From NCBI GenBank assembly GCA_963755495.1, contig CAVWJS010000011.1, forward strand, positions 62,001 to 126,000: a stretch of DNA of 64,000 nt, in the 5' to 3' direction. Numbering within the stretch: position 1 is the stretch's first letter; every line of letters begins with the position of its first letter. A program made the position numbers and the translations under genes. This DNA is from Bog-473 sp963755495 (lineage in GTDB: Bacteria > Actinomycetota > Acidimicrobiia > Acidimicrobiales > RAAP-2). The notes beneath the pieces were generated by a model. It was not told where the DNA came from and ran no database searches. It worked only from the letters and a program-made list of their open reading frames with translations. Below, one piece after another: positions 8,663 to 20,431 of the stretch.

Positions 8663-10420
8663 TCAGCGCGTGGCGTAGCGAAGACCGTGGCCGAATCGGA
8701 AGGTCGGATCAGCGGTGTCGAACGGCACGTCGCTTCGGCTTGCGATGACGGCATCCATGGAGCGAGGGAGGTCGAAGGGGAGGTTGCCCTCGGGGGCGAC
8801 ATTGCCAAAGAGGACTTCGAGGAGGGCGCGCTCCTCGATGCCGTAGTTCGCGACAACCGCCTTCGCCGCTGTCGCGATCTGTCCAAGGACCGCAGGCCTC
8901 TCGAGGTAGATGTCGATGACCGTGGGCACGGTGAAGCAGATACCGATAATCCGGGCCTGCTCTGCGGCCTCGAACTCGAGTGATCCGCCATGGAACATGT
9001 CGGACATGCCCCCGTGCCCAGTCGGCTCCCACGGCGACTTCGTCCGTAGGATTGCCACGTCTGCTTCGGCAGGGTCGGTCACGACCCTGCCGAACTCGGC
9101 GAGGACCGTCTGGTCGATACCCTCGGCGTAGACCTTGCTCGCTCGATCGAGAGGGAGGACCTCGTCCGTGTTCGTCAACAGGGTCAGGGCGCGCTGCTGG
9201 GCTCGGATCCCGGCTTGGCGGAATTGCTCATTGCCGACGATCGCACCGGCAGCTTCTTCGTCCACGAAGGGCCGTTCGAAGAGGCCGAGCTCGAATTTTT
9301 GGCGGAGCAGCCGCCGGGCGGACTCGTCTATCCGTGCTTCTTCGACGCGCCCAGACTTGACGAGTGCCACAATCCGGTCGGAACAGTCTTCGCCGCCGAA
9401 TTGATCGACGCCGGCGTCGAGAAGTTTGAGCAGTCGTTCGTCCGGAGTCAGGTGCTCAACGCCCCAGGACTTGGCCGTTCCCAGCTCACCGAGACCCAAC
9501 TTGTCGGTGACGAGCCCCCAGTCAGTGCACACGATGCCGTCGAAGCCCAGCTGCTCCCTGAGGATGCCGGTGATGACAGACCTGTTGAAGCTGAATCCAA
9601 CCTCTTCGTGCTCGGTACCGACGGGCATGCCGTAGTAGGGCATGATCTGGGCCGTCCCTGCTTCGAGCGCCGCCTTGAAGGGCAGTAGGTGGTATTCAAA
9701 ATTCTTGCCGGGGTAGATCTGCTCCCGTCCCCAGGGAAAGTGAGGGTCGGTTCCGTCCTTCTGGGGCCCGCCGCCCGGGAAGTGCTTCGCCATAGTCGAC
9801 ACCGACGTCGGGCCGAGGCTTGGGCCCTGGAAGCCGCGGACATAGGCCGCGGCCAGTCGGGCGGTGAGCTCGGCATCCTCGCCGAATGTCGAGCTGATGC
9901 GCGGCCACCGTGGCTCGGTCGCCAAATCGATCTGCGGGTGCAGGGCAGCCCGGAATCCGACTGCAACGTACTCCTGACGGGCAATGTCAGCGAAGGTTTC
10001 GACCAGGTCCTCATCACCTATGGCTGCGAGGCCAATCGGCTCAGGCCAGAGCGAGAACGGTCCGGCGAACATCGACGTCATCGGGTTATCGGTGAAATGG
10101 TTCCGCGGATCAGTGGAGAGCGTGATAGGGATGCCAAGAGGCTGTTCTGCGGCAATTCTTTGGAGGGCGTTGTGCCATGCAGCGAACGAACGGGCGTCCG
10201 ACGTCGCTGCGAACGCATTGAAATGGGTGATCCGGTGATGCACGATGAGGGTGGCAGCCGGCTTCATCGGCAGCAGCGGGTTGACTCCATCGAGATCGCC
10301 GGCGAAGAGCATCGTATGGAAAAGGAGCCCGGCCTTGTCTTCGAGTGTCATCCGGCTCAGAAGGTCGTCTACCCGCTGTCCAACTTCGATCTGGGTGTCC
10401 TGATAGGGGTATGTCCTCAC
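8663..10420 (-). CDS. Glycoside hydrolase family 3 protein (beta-glucosidase-like)
   Basis: GH3 enzyme of 585 residues, expected to release sugars from the non-reducing end of beta-linked glycans or glycosides. The N-terminal barrel shows VDDLLSRMTLEDKAGLLF, the family motif KHFPGGG, and GIVCTDWG, which contains the nucleophile aspartate. A C-terminal alpha/beta sandwich domain follows (VVANYGIEERALLEVLFGN...EGNLPFDLPRS). No signal peptide is visible, so it is probably intracellular. The GTG start has a good ribosome site (AGGAG) eight bases upstream. It is divergent from the alpha/beta hydrolase gene; 268 bases between them hold no recognisable gene. Confidence 0.9.
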   Translation of the reverse strand: MRTYPYQDTQIEVGQRVDDLLSRMTLEDKAGLLFHTMLFAGDLDGVNPLLPMKPAATLIVHHRITHFNAFAATSDARSFAAWHNALQRIAAEQPLGIPITLSTDPRNHFTDNPMTSMFAGPFSLWPEPIGLAAIGDEDLVETFADIARQEYVAVGFRAALHPQIDLATEPRWPRISSTFGEDAELTARLAAAYVRGFQGPSLGPTSVSTMAKHFPGGGPQKDGTDPHFPWGREQIYPGKNFEYHLLPFKAALEAGTAQIMPYYGMPVGTEHEEVGFSFNRSVITGILREQLGFDGIVCTDWGLVTDKLGLGELGTAKSWGVEHLTPDERLLKLLDAGVDQFGGEDCSDRIVALVKSGRVEEARIDESARRLLRQKFELGLFERPFVDEEAAGAIVGNEQFRQAGIRAQQRALTLLTNTDEVLPLDRASKVYAEGIDQTVLAEFGRVVTDPAEADVAILRTKSPWEPTGHGGMSDMFHGGSLEFEAAEQARIIGICFTVPTVIDIYLERPAVLGQIATAAKAVVANYGIEERALLEVLFGNVAPEGNLPFDLPRSMDAVIASRSDVPFDTADPTFRFGHGLRYATR

Positions 10421-10688
10421 ATCGAGGGCTCCTGTCTCTGGTGTCGATGGTGCGACCGCAGCGCGAGGCCACTTCCAGCGGCACGAACGCGCAGACTACT
10501 CGGGCCGACAGGGTCGCGACCGTTGGGAAGGTTTCGAGGTCTTGCTGGCGGAGAATCGGCCGGACGCCCAAGGTCGCAGTTGCGAGGTGCGCGGAGCGCC
10601 GCCAAGATAGGGCCGCTGCACCCAGACGGGGGCGGGGGTCATGGGCGACGATGCTCGTGAGGTCTACCAAATTAAGGACGAACATCAC

Positions 10689-11552
10689 ATGCCTATTGCT
10701 GAGATCGGGGATCAGGAGATCGCCTACGAGGTCATCGGCTCAGGGCGCCCCTGGGTCATCACCCCAGGCGGCCGCTTCAGCAAGGATTACGGCGGGGTAC
10801 GCGAGTTTGGACAGGCTCTAGCTGAACGGGGCCAGCAAGCGATCATCTGGGACCGGCCCAACGTGGGCGAGTCTTCGGTGAACTTCACTGGTGTTGATGA
10901 GTCGAGCCTGCAGGCCGACACCCTCGCCGCCTTGCTGCGCCAGCTCGACATCGGGCCGACGATCATCATCGGCGGCTCAGGCGGCGCCCGCGTTTCCCTG
11001 CTGACGGCGGCCCGCCACCCCGACGTGGCTGCGGGTCTCGGCATTTGGTGGATCAGCGGTGGCGTCATGGGCAACATGTCGCTGGCCGCCTACTACTGCT
11101 GGCCATCGCTGCGCGCGATTTGGAACGGCACCATGGAGGACGTCGCCAACCTTGAAACGTGGGAGGAGGTCATTCGCCGCAACCCCGGCAACCGGGACCG
11201 TTTCTTGGCCCAGGACCCCAAGGAGTTCCGCGAGACGATGGAGCGTTGGGGACATGCCTACTGCGCCTGCGGCGACGCCTTGGTCGCTGGTCTCAGTGTC
11301 GAGGAGACGGCGGCCATGACGGTGCCGATCCTCATCTTCCGCAGCGGTGAGAGCGACATGGCCCACACCCGCGCCACCTCGGAGCGGCTGGCCGCCAACC
11401 TCCCCAACTCCAAGCTGGTTGAGCCGCCATGGGGCGACCGCGAGTGGATGGATCGGGGCGATAGTTCTGCTGCGGGCGGCGCGCTGTTCGAAAATTGGTA
11501 CCGCCTGACGCCGCAGCTCATCGAGTGGGCGGACGAGTTCATCAAGAGCTGA
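10689..11552 (+). CDS. Alpha/beta hydrolase fold protein
   Basis: Alpha/beta hydrolase of 287 residues. The oxyanion region is GSGRPWVITPGG near residue 20, and the nucleophile elbow is IIGGSGGARVS, fitting G-x-S-x-G. The acid may be the D of RSGESDMAHT. No histidine is visible near the usual late position; the region reads VEPPWGDREWMD, so the triad looks incomplete or rearranged. I prefer ATG 10689 because MPIAEIGDQEIAYEVIG begins directly at strand 1; an in-frame ATG at 10641 would add 16 residues. The substrate is unknown. Confidence 0.8.
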   Translation: MPIAEIGDQEIAYEVIGSGRPWVITPGGRFSKDYGGVREFGQALAERGQQAIIWDRPNVGESSVNFTGVDESSLQADTLAALLRQLDIGPTIIIGGSGGARVSLLTAARHPDVAAGLGIWWISGGVMGNMSLAAYYCWPSLRAIWNGTMEDVANLETWEEVIRRNPGNRDRFLAQDPKEFRETMERWGHAYCACGDALVAGLSVEETAAMTVPILIFRSGESDMAHTRATSERLAANLPNSKLVEPPWGDREWMDRGDSSAAGGALFENWYRLTPQLIEWADEFIKS

Positions 11553-11686
11553 CCATCCAACCCCTTTGCGGTAGCACCACGGACGTCGTCGCTGCCCGGG
11601 GGCGGCCAGGGCACCAGAACGGGCCAGCTTCGTTTACATAGACAGACGTGGGATCACACCGCGGCGCTGAGCTCCATGAAGAGGTC

Positions 11687-13586
11687 TCACACGCCCCAAA
11701 GGCGCTGTTGTAAGCCCGAGGCACGGGAGATCGGGCGGACGACTGCGCTTCGGATTGCCTCCTCGGTGCCGGCGACGATCACCCGGCTTCGGCCACGGGT
11801 CACGGCGGTGTACAACAGTTCCCTTGTCAGGATGGGCGAGTCCGACCCGGGGAGCAAGACCGCCACCGTTTCGAACTGGGAACCCTGCGCTTTGTGCACG
11901 GTCGTGGCGTAGACGGTCTCGACCGAAGCCAGTCGGGACGGGCTGACCTCCACGACCTCGCGGCCCCGTTCGAATACGACGATGGCTCGACCCTGCGCTC
12001 CGACGACAACGACTCCGGTGTCGCCGTTGTAGAGCCGGAGGCTGTAGTCGTTGGCCGTCACCAGCAGCGGCCGGCCCGTATACCACTTCCCCTCGGCTCC
12101 GAAGCCTTCGATCTCTGACTCCAACCAGCCTTCGACCCTCTCCATCCACGTCGTTGCCCCCTCCGGGCCCCGCCGGTGGGCGCACAGCAGGCGAAACGAT
12201 CCCAGTGCAGCAAGGGCCTCCGTGGTGCGGCCGGCGCGGGCGGCGTCTACGACTTGTCTTGCGGCGTTGACGGCGGCGCGCCTCACTTCTTCGAGATGCT
12301 CCGAGTTGGCCACGATGTCTGTGGGCAGCCAGCGGACATCTGCTCTATCTCCTTTGAGGAGTGCCATGGTGGCGTTGGCGTCTCCCCGGCGGATGGCTTC
12401 GGCGAGCTCCGCTATCGATCCGCCGAAGCGGTGGACCCTTCGCAGCACCACGATGCCATCGCCGATGGGCGTGTCGGGATCGGGCGCCTTTGCTATTGGT
12501 TCCTGACTCGTGGCTTTGGCCAATGTTTTGCGGGCGGCTTCCCGCATGCGCAGCCCTTGGGTGGCCGGACCGACGAGGTCGCCCAGCACGGCGCCCGCTT
12601 CCACCGAGGACAGCTGTTCGGGATCGCCGATGAGGATCAACCGGCTGTCGGGGCGCACGGCCTCGACCAATCGAGCCATGAGCGACAGCGACACCATGGA
12701 GGTCTCGTCCACCACGACCACATCGTGGGCGAGTCGGTTGAGGCGGTGATGGCGGAAGCGGGTGTGATTCGGGCTCCAACCGAGCAAGCGGTGCAGGGTC
12801 TGGCCCCGGAGTTCGAGGAGCGTGATCCCGCTGCTCTTGGGAAATGGCGAGGTGCTCCACCTCCTCCTTGACCGACTCGTCGAGTCGCACGGCCGCCTTA
12901 CCAGTAGGCGCGGCCAGGGCAACCAGCGGGGGACGCGTACCGCTCGCTGACGCTTGTTGGTCAATGAGGGCAAGGACGCGGGCCACCGTCGTCGTCTTGC
13001 CCGTGCCCGGCCCCCCTGCAATCACCGAGACGTGACGGAGGACGGCCGAGGCCGCGGCGAGGCGCTGGAGATCGGGGTGCTCGTCGCCGTCGAACAAGAC
13101 GTCGAGACCCCGGCGTAGGACGTCGAGGTTCACGTTCTCGACCGGTTCTTGTGCTCTGGCTATGAGATCTTCGGCCACCTGGCACTCGGCCGACCAGTAC
13201 CGGTCCAGGTACAGGCGGGTTCCTTCGAGGCGCAAGGGGAGGTCGTCCCCCACGAGGGGACTGCTGCGCATCCGCGCCGACCCAGTCCTCACGCCTGGGG
13301 CCAGGGCAGGAGCGTCGAGGTCTATCTCCTTTTCGGCGTCGGTGCTGACCGTGGATGCAATGGTGGTGAGGTCCACGCACACGTGACCCAGTCGGGGGCA
13401 GCGCACGGCTAGGGCCGCGCCGAGCAGCACTGCTTCGTCGTCCGTTCCGGCCAGCGCGCCGAGTCGCAGGGCCACGTGAACGTCCGCCGCCGCGAGCACG
13501 CCCGCCTCATTGAACGTCCGCAGGAGCCCGCCGGCTCGCCGGGCCAGACTGACGTCGTAAGGGTCGAGATCGGGAAGCATGGTCAT
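11687..13586 (-). CDS. recD: RecD, exodeoxyribonuclease V alpha subunit (frame broken once)
   Basis: 5'-3' helicase subunit of RecBCD, which processes double-strand ends for recombination. ATG 13586 overlaps the recB stop as ATGA. Frame one runs from there to about 12850 with Walker A SVIAGGPGTGKTTTVARV and ALAAPTGKAAVRL. Frame two continues to 11687 with LRGQTLHRLLGW, VVVDETSMVSL, LIGDPEQLSSVEAG and the C-terminal helicase motif VHKAQGSQFE plus TAVTRGRSRV. The shift falls near 12845-12850, where the minus strand reads ATTTCCCAAG. The two parts together give about 630 residues, a full RecD. Either a base is miscalled or the gene is inactive. Confidence 0.85.
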
Positions 13587-16500
13587 TCGTTGCTGCCCCG
13601 GTCGAAGAGATCGCTGAGCGCCTCGACCAGCCCGGTTGGCGGTCGCCATCCCCACACCCCGCACGGCTGGTCACCGATCCGGGGGAAGGCGGGGCTGCTC
13701 ATTCCCCGCACGAACAGGTAGAGCACGCCGATGAACTGGTGCTCGGGGTCGTACGCCGGGCAGACGCCAGCGCAGGTAGCGGTGAAGAGCAACGTGTAGA
13801 GCAGAGCCTGGAGCGGATAGTGGGCCTGGTACATCGCCGCGGTCGAGCGCGGCATGGTCGGTAGTGCCAGGCGTTGGGCGCCGTGGTCTCTGCGAAACCG
13901 AGCCAATTGGTCTTGTAGTCGACAATGGCGAATCGATCGCCGGGGAGACGCAACACGAGGTCGAGGCTGCCCACTGAGATACCCGCGCCAGTTCCGGCTG
14001 AGGGAGGGGTCGGCCAGACGGTCGGCGTAGCCGGCGAGCACGTCGTCGGCCGGCAGATGCGCTCGCAGCACATGAGCGAGATCGAAGACCGACAGCTCGC
14101 CCGCGGGCGTATCGCCACCGACGAGCGGGAACTCGAAGTTCATCTCGTCAAGTCGATCGCTTCGCCCGAAATCGTGCAGTGCCATCTCGTTGGCCAAGGG
14201 GCCGAGCGGGGTGGCGATCATGGCGTTGAGCCCAGCTACCCAGGCATCGGCATCGCCCAGGTCCGATGGGGCGCCAGGCCAGCTCGGCCGTTAAGCGATC
14301 GCGCAGTTCGGTCTCGAGGTCCTCCGCCGCGAAGTCGGTCGCCTCCAGTACCCGGTGGATGAGCGTGCCGACGTGCACGCCTCCGGGCAGTATCGCCAGC
14401 GGCAGCGCGACTTCACGCAATGATTCCTCCGCCTCCTGTCCCTCGTTGGCCACGGCGACGGGGCCGACCACACCTTCGTCGTCAATCACGTCCTCTTCGG
14501 GCTCGCTTCCCACTCGGGCCTCGTGGCTGGCCGACGTGATCCCGCTGTAAGACGTGCGCCGCCATCGCTCGTCGAGGGTGCGGTCGAAGACTGCAGTGGT
14601 GAGGATCGGCGACGGGCGGACTGGTCCGGCCCACCGCTTCTTCACGCCCGCAGTAACACTCTCGACGCTGATCTGATCCCCCGAGGCGGAGGCGATCGCC
14701 TCAAAACGCCTTATCGCCTCAGCATCCGATGGCGTGTCCGATCCTTCGGAGGACACCACCCCATCTGCGTCCTGATCGAAGATCAGGCGGCTGAGCGGTG
14801 CATCGCGACCCTGCCAGGTGCCGGCCCACCACAGCACGGCTTGGTGGCGGGCCCGGGTGAGCGCGACGTAGAGAAGGCGAACATCTTCGCCCCGCTCTTC
14901 GACCAGGTGTGAGGCGCAGTGTTCAGCGAACCCTGGTCCCATCTCCCCGCCGACGTCGATGGTGCGCGCGTCACCGTTGTCGGCGTCGTGGAACATCGGG
15001 ATCTGCGGCTTACGGCTGGGAAAGTCCCAGAGGTACGGGCAGAAGACAACCGGGAACTCGAGGCCCTTGCTGCGGTGAATGGTGAGGACCTGGACGGCCT
15101 CGGCGTCGGACTCGAGGCGGCGGCTGCGCTCCTCGTCGCCCGTGTCCTGGGCCGCTTCGTCAATGCGGCGACGGAGCCACGCGGTGAGTGCGGTCGAGCC
15201 CAGGCCCTCGGCCCTGGCCGCGGCGTGCAGGAGCTGGCCGACATGACGCAGATCGGTCAGGTCACGCTCCCCCGAGGTGCGAGACAGCAGCCGCTCTGGA
15301 AGCCGGCGGGAGGCGCTCACATGCTCGAGGAGCGCGGCCACGCCTGAATGACGGAAGATGGCGGCCCATTGATGGAGCAACCAGTGCAGGTCCTCCCACT
15401 CGGCGTCTGAGGCCTTGGCCACCTGCTCCACAGTCCAACCGATGAAAGCTGTGAGGGCGGCCGATGCGGCCCGATCCCGTCCCGTCGGTCGTTCCAGGGC
15501 TTCGAGAAGCCGCAGCCAGTCGGCGGCAGGTTCGGTGGCGAACACGCTGCCTGATCCGTTGGTTACCGCGGGTACGCCCGCTTCGAGGAGGGCGGCGCAG
15601 ATGTTGAGCGCCTGGACGTTGGTCCGGACCAGAACCGCCATATGTCCGGGGCGCACTGCCTCGGGCGGTCCCTGGGTTTGGAGGATCTCGGCCCCCGACT
15701 CGAGGAGCGTCACCAGCTCGGCGGCGACGTCGCTCGCCACTATGTCCCGCGCCGGGTTGAGGAGCGCGTAGCCCTTGGACGTCGAGCCCGGCGTCCTTGC
15801 GGTCCACCACCCTGATACGCAGTGGGCCGCCCGCTGCTCCGACGAGTCGGCGGGCGGCGTTGGGGGCAGCGGCCATCACCTTGCGATAGCGCGATCCCGG
15901 CATGGCCTAGCTGGCTGCCAGCGAACAACGCGTCGTAGGCGTCGATGAGTCCCTGGTCACTTCGCCAGTTCGTGACCAAGGTGGCGTGGTTGGTTGCCGT
16001 CTCAGCGGCATCGAGGTAGGAGAAGACGTCGGCCCCCCGAAAGGCGTAGATGGCTTGCTTCGGGTCGCCGATCAACACCAGGGTCGATTCGCCAGATCCG
16101 AAGGCCCGGCGCATGATGTCCCACTGCACGAGGTCCGTGTCCTGGAACTCGTCGACCAGGGCGACGTCGTAGCGGCCGCGGAGCCAACGCGCGACGGCGG
16201 GACCCCGCTCGTCATCCGCTAGGGCGTGGTCGAGGCGGGTGAGGAGGTCGTCGAAGGTGATCAACCGCGGCCTCGCGTTTGCGTCGTTCCATCTCGTCGC
16301 CGATGACAGCGGCCAGCCGTCGGCGCATGGCGGGAGTCGTGCGTGCCGCGCTCAGCGGCGGGAGGATGGCTGCCGATGGGTTCGCCAGCACATTGCGGCC
16401 GATGTCGACGGCCATCTGGCGGGGAAAGGGTGGCGGTGCTGAGTCTGCCCAGAAGCGCCGGATGTAGAGGTCGTCGACTACTTCGTCGAGCAGATCAGCG

Positions 16501-16975
16501 ACCTCTTCGACGAAGGTGACGTCGCGTTCGACGTCGCCGGCCATCCCGAGGCCGACGAGCACATGGAGGCAGAACCCGTGCGTGGTTTCGATGGTGGCGG
16601 CGTCGAAGTCGGCCACCGCCTTGGCCAGGCGCTCAACCCGCAGAGCGACGTCATGGCGGGACCCGTCGGCGAGCACCCTGACCACCTCATCGCTGTGGTC
16701 GACGGTCCCACCGGCCAAAATGCTCGACAGGGCCTCGGTGGTGGCGACCAGCCGTTCCCTGACCCGTTCCCGCAGCTCGCCTGTGGCCATGCGGGTGAAG
16801 GTGATGACGAGCAGGCGTTCGAGCGGCGTGCCCTCGGCTACATACCGGGCCACCAAGGCGGCGATGGCGAAGGTCTTGCCGGTGCCGGCACTGGCCTCGA
16901 GGAGAGTGACCCCGCTCGGCAGGGGCCCAGCCAGGTCGAATCGGAGTCTGGTCGCTCACTGAAGTTCGGCGTCAT
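13583..16975 (-). pseudogene. recB: RecB, exodeoxyribonuclease V beta subunit (about seven frame breaks)
   Basis: UvrD-type helicase and nuclease subunit of RecBCD. ATG 16975 overlaps the recC stop as ATGA. Reading across shifts gives a full-length RecB: Walker A LLEASAGTGKTFAIAAL, TFTRMATGELRERVRER, helicase VALVDEFQDTDLVQWD, GDPKQAIYAFRGAD, LTIHRSKGLEFPVVFCPYLW, YVALTRARHQ, then the nuclease domain with DRFAIVDYKTNW and YQAHYPLQALLYTLL. Breaks are near 16938, 16262, 15900, 15780, 14270, 13978 and 13862. All key motifs survive, so decay would have to be very recent; missing bases in short homopolymers (for example CGATTCGACC near 16938) point to sequence error. Labelled pseudogene only because the frame is broken many times as given. 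Confidence 0.8.
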
Positions 16976-19900
16976 TGGTCCGTCACCTTCTCGTGGTCGA
17001 GCAAACCCGACCACAAGCGCCGGGCGTAGCGGCCGAAGCGGGATTCCTCGGCCGCATCCCATCCCTCACCGCTTTCGTCGGGGCGTGGATGCTCCTCGAG
17101 GAGCTGGGCAAAGGGAAGTACCCCGCCCAGGACAGCCCGGTGCTCGGGGTCGGCGTCCTCCTTGGGGAAGTTGCAGTCCGAGGTCCACTGCTTCTCGGCC
17201 AAGCTCCGGCGTTTCGTCGGGGCGGCCTTGGCCCAGGCGGCCGACGTGTTGGTGTAGATGGGGAGCGGCTCGCACATGCCGCGGCGATACAGCTCGACCA
17301 GTTCTTCGAGGTAGCGGCCAGCCGTGACCTGGCGCGCGGCGGCATCGCCGAAGGCCGCGACGCGGGCGATACTGACGTGGTTCCCGGGCGGGCCGGAATC
17401 CCTGAGCCGCCCTATTGTCATGCCCTCGAAGGCGCGCTCGGGTCGGGCGAACGTGAGGGCGAGTAGGCGCAGCCAGGTCTCGAGACGGCGACTGGGAGCC
17501 AGCCTCGAGAAACTCACGGACCTGATCACGTCGCCGCGGACATCGGGAACCGTGCCGACGAGGCGGGTGCCGTCAGCCAGGGTGATGTGCACGTCGAGGG
17601 ACGTCGGTCGTGGCTCCATCTTGTGCCGCGGCCACGATGGCCTCGACATCGGGGAGCACCTGGCCCAGGATCCGTTCGGCCAGCACTCCCGGTGGGAGCA
17701 GACCCCGAGCCCGTTCGGCCGCCACGCACGCCTCGAGATCTGCGCCGGCCAGACGCGCCGTGAGGAGACGGTCGCCCACAGCCCAGCGCTCCAGAGCGTC
17801 AAGCTCGACCGGGAGGCCGTCGTCGACATCTTGGGAGTCCGCACCGAGCCGGACGCCGAGGCGCTGGCGAAGGAAGGCCCCCACGGGGTGACGCAGGAAC
17901 CGGTCCAGGTCATCGAGCTCGATCGTCGTGGTCTCGACGTCAGGGAGCGGGCCGGGCAGAAACGGTGGCGGCGCTTGGCGCAGTCCCTCCGAGGCTTGTG
18001 CGCCCGCGAAGTTGACGGGGTCGAAGCTCCATGGCCGTTCGGCGACCAGTGCGCCGACGGTGAAGTTGCGCACGTCGAAGGGTTGGAGCGGATGGTGGAC
18101 CGTCACGCGGGTGCGTGCCGGGGTGCCATCAACGGTGCGTGCGGTGCGATCGACGACGTCGAGAAGTTCCCCGACCGGCACCGCAGGAGGGCGTTCGAGG
18201 TTCGTGCGCTCGTCGCGTCCGGTGTAGATGATGACCAGGCGCTCGGTCGCGGCAAGCAGGGCGTCGAGGAGGAGCTGGCGGTCTTCGCTCCTCGGATCAC
18301 GATCGCCTACGCAGGGGTCGGCCAGGACGAGGTCGTCGCCGTCGCGCTCGTTGACCCGAGGGAAGGAACCATCATCGAGACCGAGGAGACATACCGCCTT
18401 GTGGGGCACCGAACGCATGGGCACAAGGGTGCAAATGGTGAGGTGTCCCGTGCGGAAGTTGGCCCGGGTCGGTGCTCCGCGCGAGTCGGTCGGCCAAAAG
18501 AGAAACCACGTCGGCCGGTTCGAGAGTGACCTCGGCCAAGGAGTCGTCGAAGGTGGCCTCTCCGGTCAAGTCGTCGAGCAGGCGGTCGAGTTGTCGGCGC
18601 TGCCACGAGTCGCGTTCGGACGTCGCCGTGAGGGCGTCGGTGCACTCCGCGATGGCAGTGGCCCAGTCCCCGATCGGATGGCGCCGGCCTAACGCGGTGA
18701 CTGCCGTATCGAGCCGTTCTACCAATTCGGTGAAGCGACCCACCAGCTCGATGTCCCCGCTGTCCACGTCGTCGAGCGGAACCACACCGCCTACGAGGCG
18801 CTGGCCCTCGTCGGCCATAGTCACCCCGACCAGGGTGCGGTCAAGCCCGGCCCGCCAGGTGTTTGCCCCCAACGCCGCGAGTTTGTACGGTCCTCGTCGC
18901 TCCGCGTCAAAACCCCACCGGATGCCCGAGCCCACCACCCACTCCTCGAGGCGCGCCAGGTCGTCGTCGTCGAAGCCGAACCGGCGGCGAACGGGTTCTC
19001 GACCGGCCAGGTCGAGAACCTCCGAAGCGGTCACCCGGGCCGTGGCCAACTCCAGGAGACGGTCCACGAAGCCGAGGACGGGATTGGTCTGACGGAGGGA
19101 ACGGTCGGCCAGGCGCACCCGCAGGTCGGGGTGATGTGGATCGCCGCCCTCGTCATCGTCCACGGGCTCGGCCGCGCCGAAAGTGGCGTCAATGAACGGG
19201 GCATAGGTCTCTATGTCCGGGCACATAACGACGATGTCGCGGGGCTCGAGACCGGGATCTTCGGCCAGTAGGTGGAGCACGATGTCACGGAGGACCTCGA
19301 CCTGGCGGGCCTTGCCGTGGCAGGCGTGCACCTCAATGCTGCGATCGTCGGGATCGAGCAGCGTCCGCGTGTCGGGGTGGCCGGAGAGTGGGACGCCGGG
19401 CGGGCGGCGGTCGGCACGGATGTCGCCCTGAATATGTCCCAAGAGAGAGAACGGCGCGTTCTCGCCAGCCCGGTGATGGTCGATCGCCGCCTCTCTGGTG
19501 AAGGCGAGGACAAGCTGCATCTCCCGTGCGTCGCGACCCCACGACCCGAGCAACGGGTTGAGGGTCAGATCGGCCGTGGGATCGTCGGCCCGACGCAGGC
19601 TCCGTTGCGGTTGGAGGTCGGCCAGCTTCTCCCAGAGCGCTGGAGAGGGATGCAGCAAGAAGAGGTGTACATCGCGCTCTGCAGCCAATGCTCCCATTAC
19701 GGCGAGGTAGCTTGCGGGCAGTCGGGTCAGGCCGAAGAGCGAGACTCGCCCAGGCAGATCGGCCAGGGTGGCATCGTCCCGGAGAGCGTCGCAGGTCTGG
19801 GCCAGCCGCTCGGCCGTGCTGGGGGTGCCGATCCGTGACCGCAATCTGCGCCATAGTTCCGCCTGCCAGCGGCTTTCGGGACCCGTTCCCTGATCGTCAC

Positions 19901-20381
19901 CTCTGGCCCACGACAACAGCATCTCGGGGCGGTGGACCCCATAGCGGTCAAAGAGGTCGGCGATGTGGCGCACAGCCGCGAATCGGCGCACCTCGCCCAC
20001 CGGTCCGGCATTGTGCAAGTGCCCGGCCAGTGGGGCGAGCCACGACTCGGCGAGATGACCGTCCACCACGTCGAGCAAGGGCCATACCGAACGCTCCGGG
20101 CGCCAGGGCTCACTGTCGGGATCGACCGACGAGGCAGAGGCAATCGCCCGCCCGATCAGGGTGGCTGGGAACGGGAAGTCGATGTTGGCGCATACGCCGT
20201 CAGCCCGGCCGAGACTTGTCCCCAGACGACCGGCCAGACTCTGCGTCAGCCACCGCTCTATGCCTCGCGAGGGCACGGCAATGACCTCAGCTTTCATCGC
20301 GTCGCCGAGGGGTCTTTCCAACACTTCACCCAGCACGGCTACCAGCGTGTCGGCTCGCTCGGCCCGGTGGATATGTAACAC
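16972..20381 (-). pseudogene. recC: RecC, exodeoxyribonuclease V gamma subunit (two frame breaks)
   Basis: Chi-recognising scaffold subunit of RecBCD. The N-terminal frame (20381 to ~18480) begins MLHIHRAERADTLVAVLGE and contains VIAVPSRGIERWL, HIADLFDRYG, VSLFGLTRLPASYLAVMGAL, and IVVMCPDIETYAPFI, all RecC landmarks. The second frame (~18480 to ~17600) has VPHKAVCLLGLDDGSFPR; the third (~17600 to 16972) is the C-terminal domain ending LLDHEKVTDQ. Summed length is about 1,130 residues, normal for RecC. Shifts lie near 18480 (CGCGCGAG) and 17600. It is the first gene of a tightly coupled recC-recB-recD operon. Labelled pseudogene because the frame is broken more than once. Confidence 0.82.
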
Positions 20382-20431
20382 GCTTAGAACTTAGGTCGGT
20401 CCAGTCGCGTCCCGATCCGGCAGGCCATTTC

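Noticed and set aside
17324..18529. 401-codon plus-strand open frame
   Set aside because: Antisense to recC; the minus-strand frames carry RecC motifs, and this one has none.
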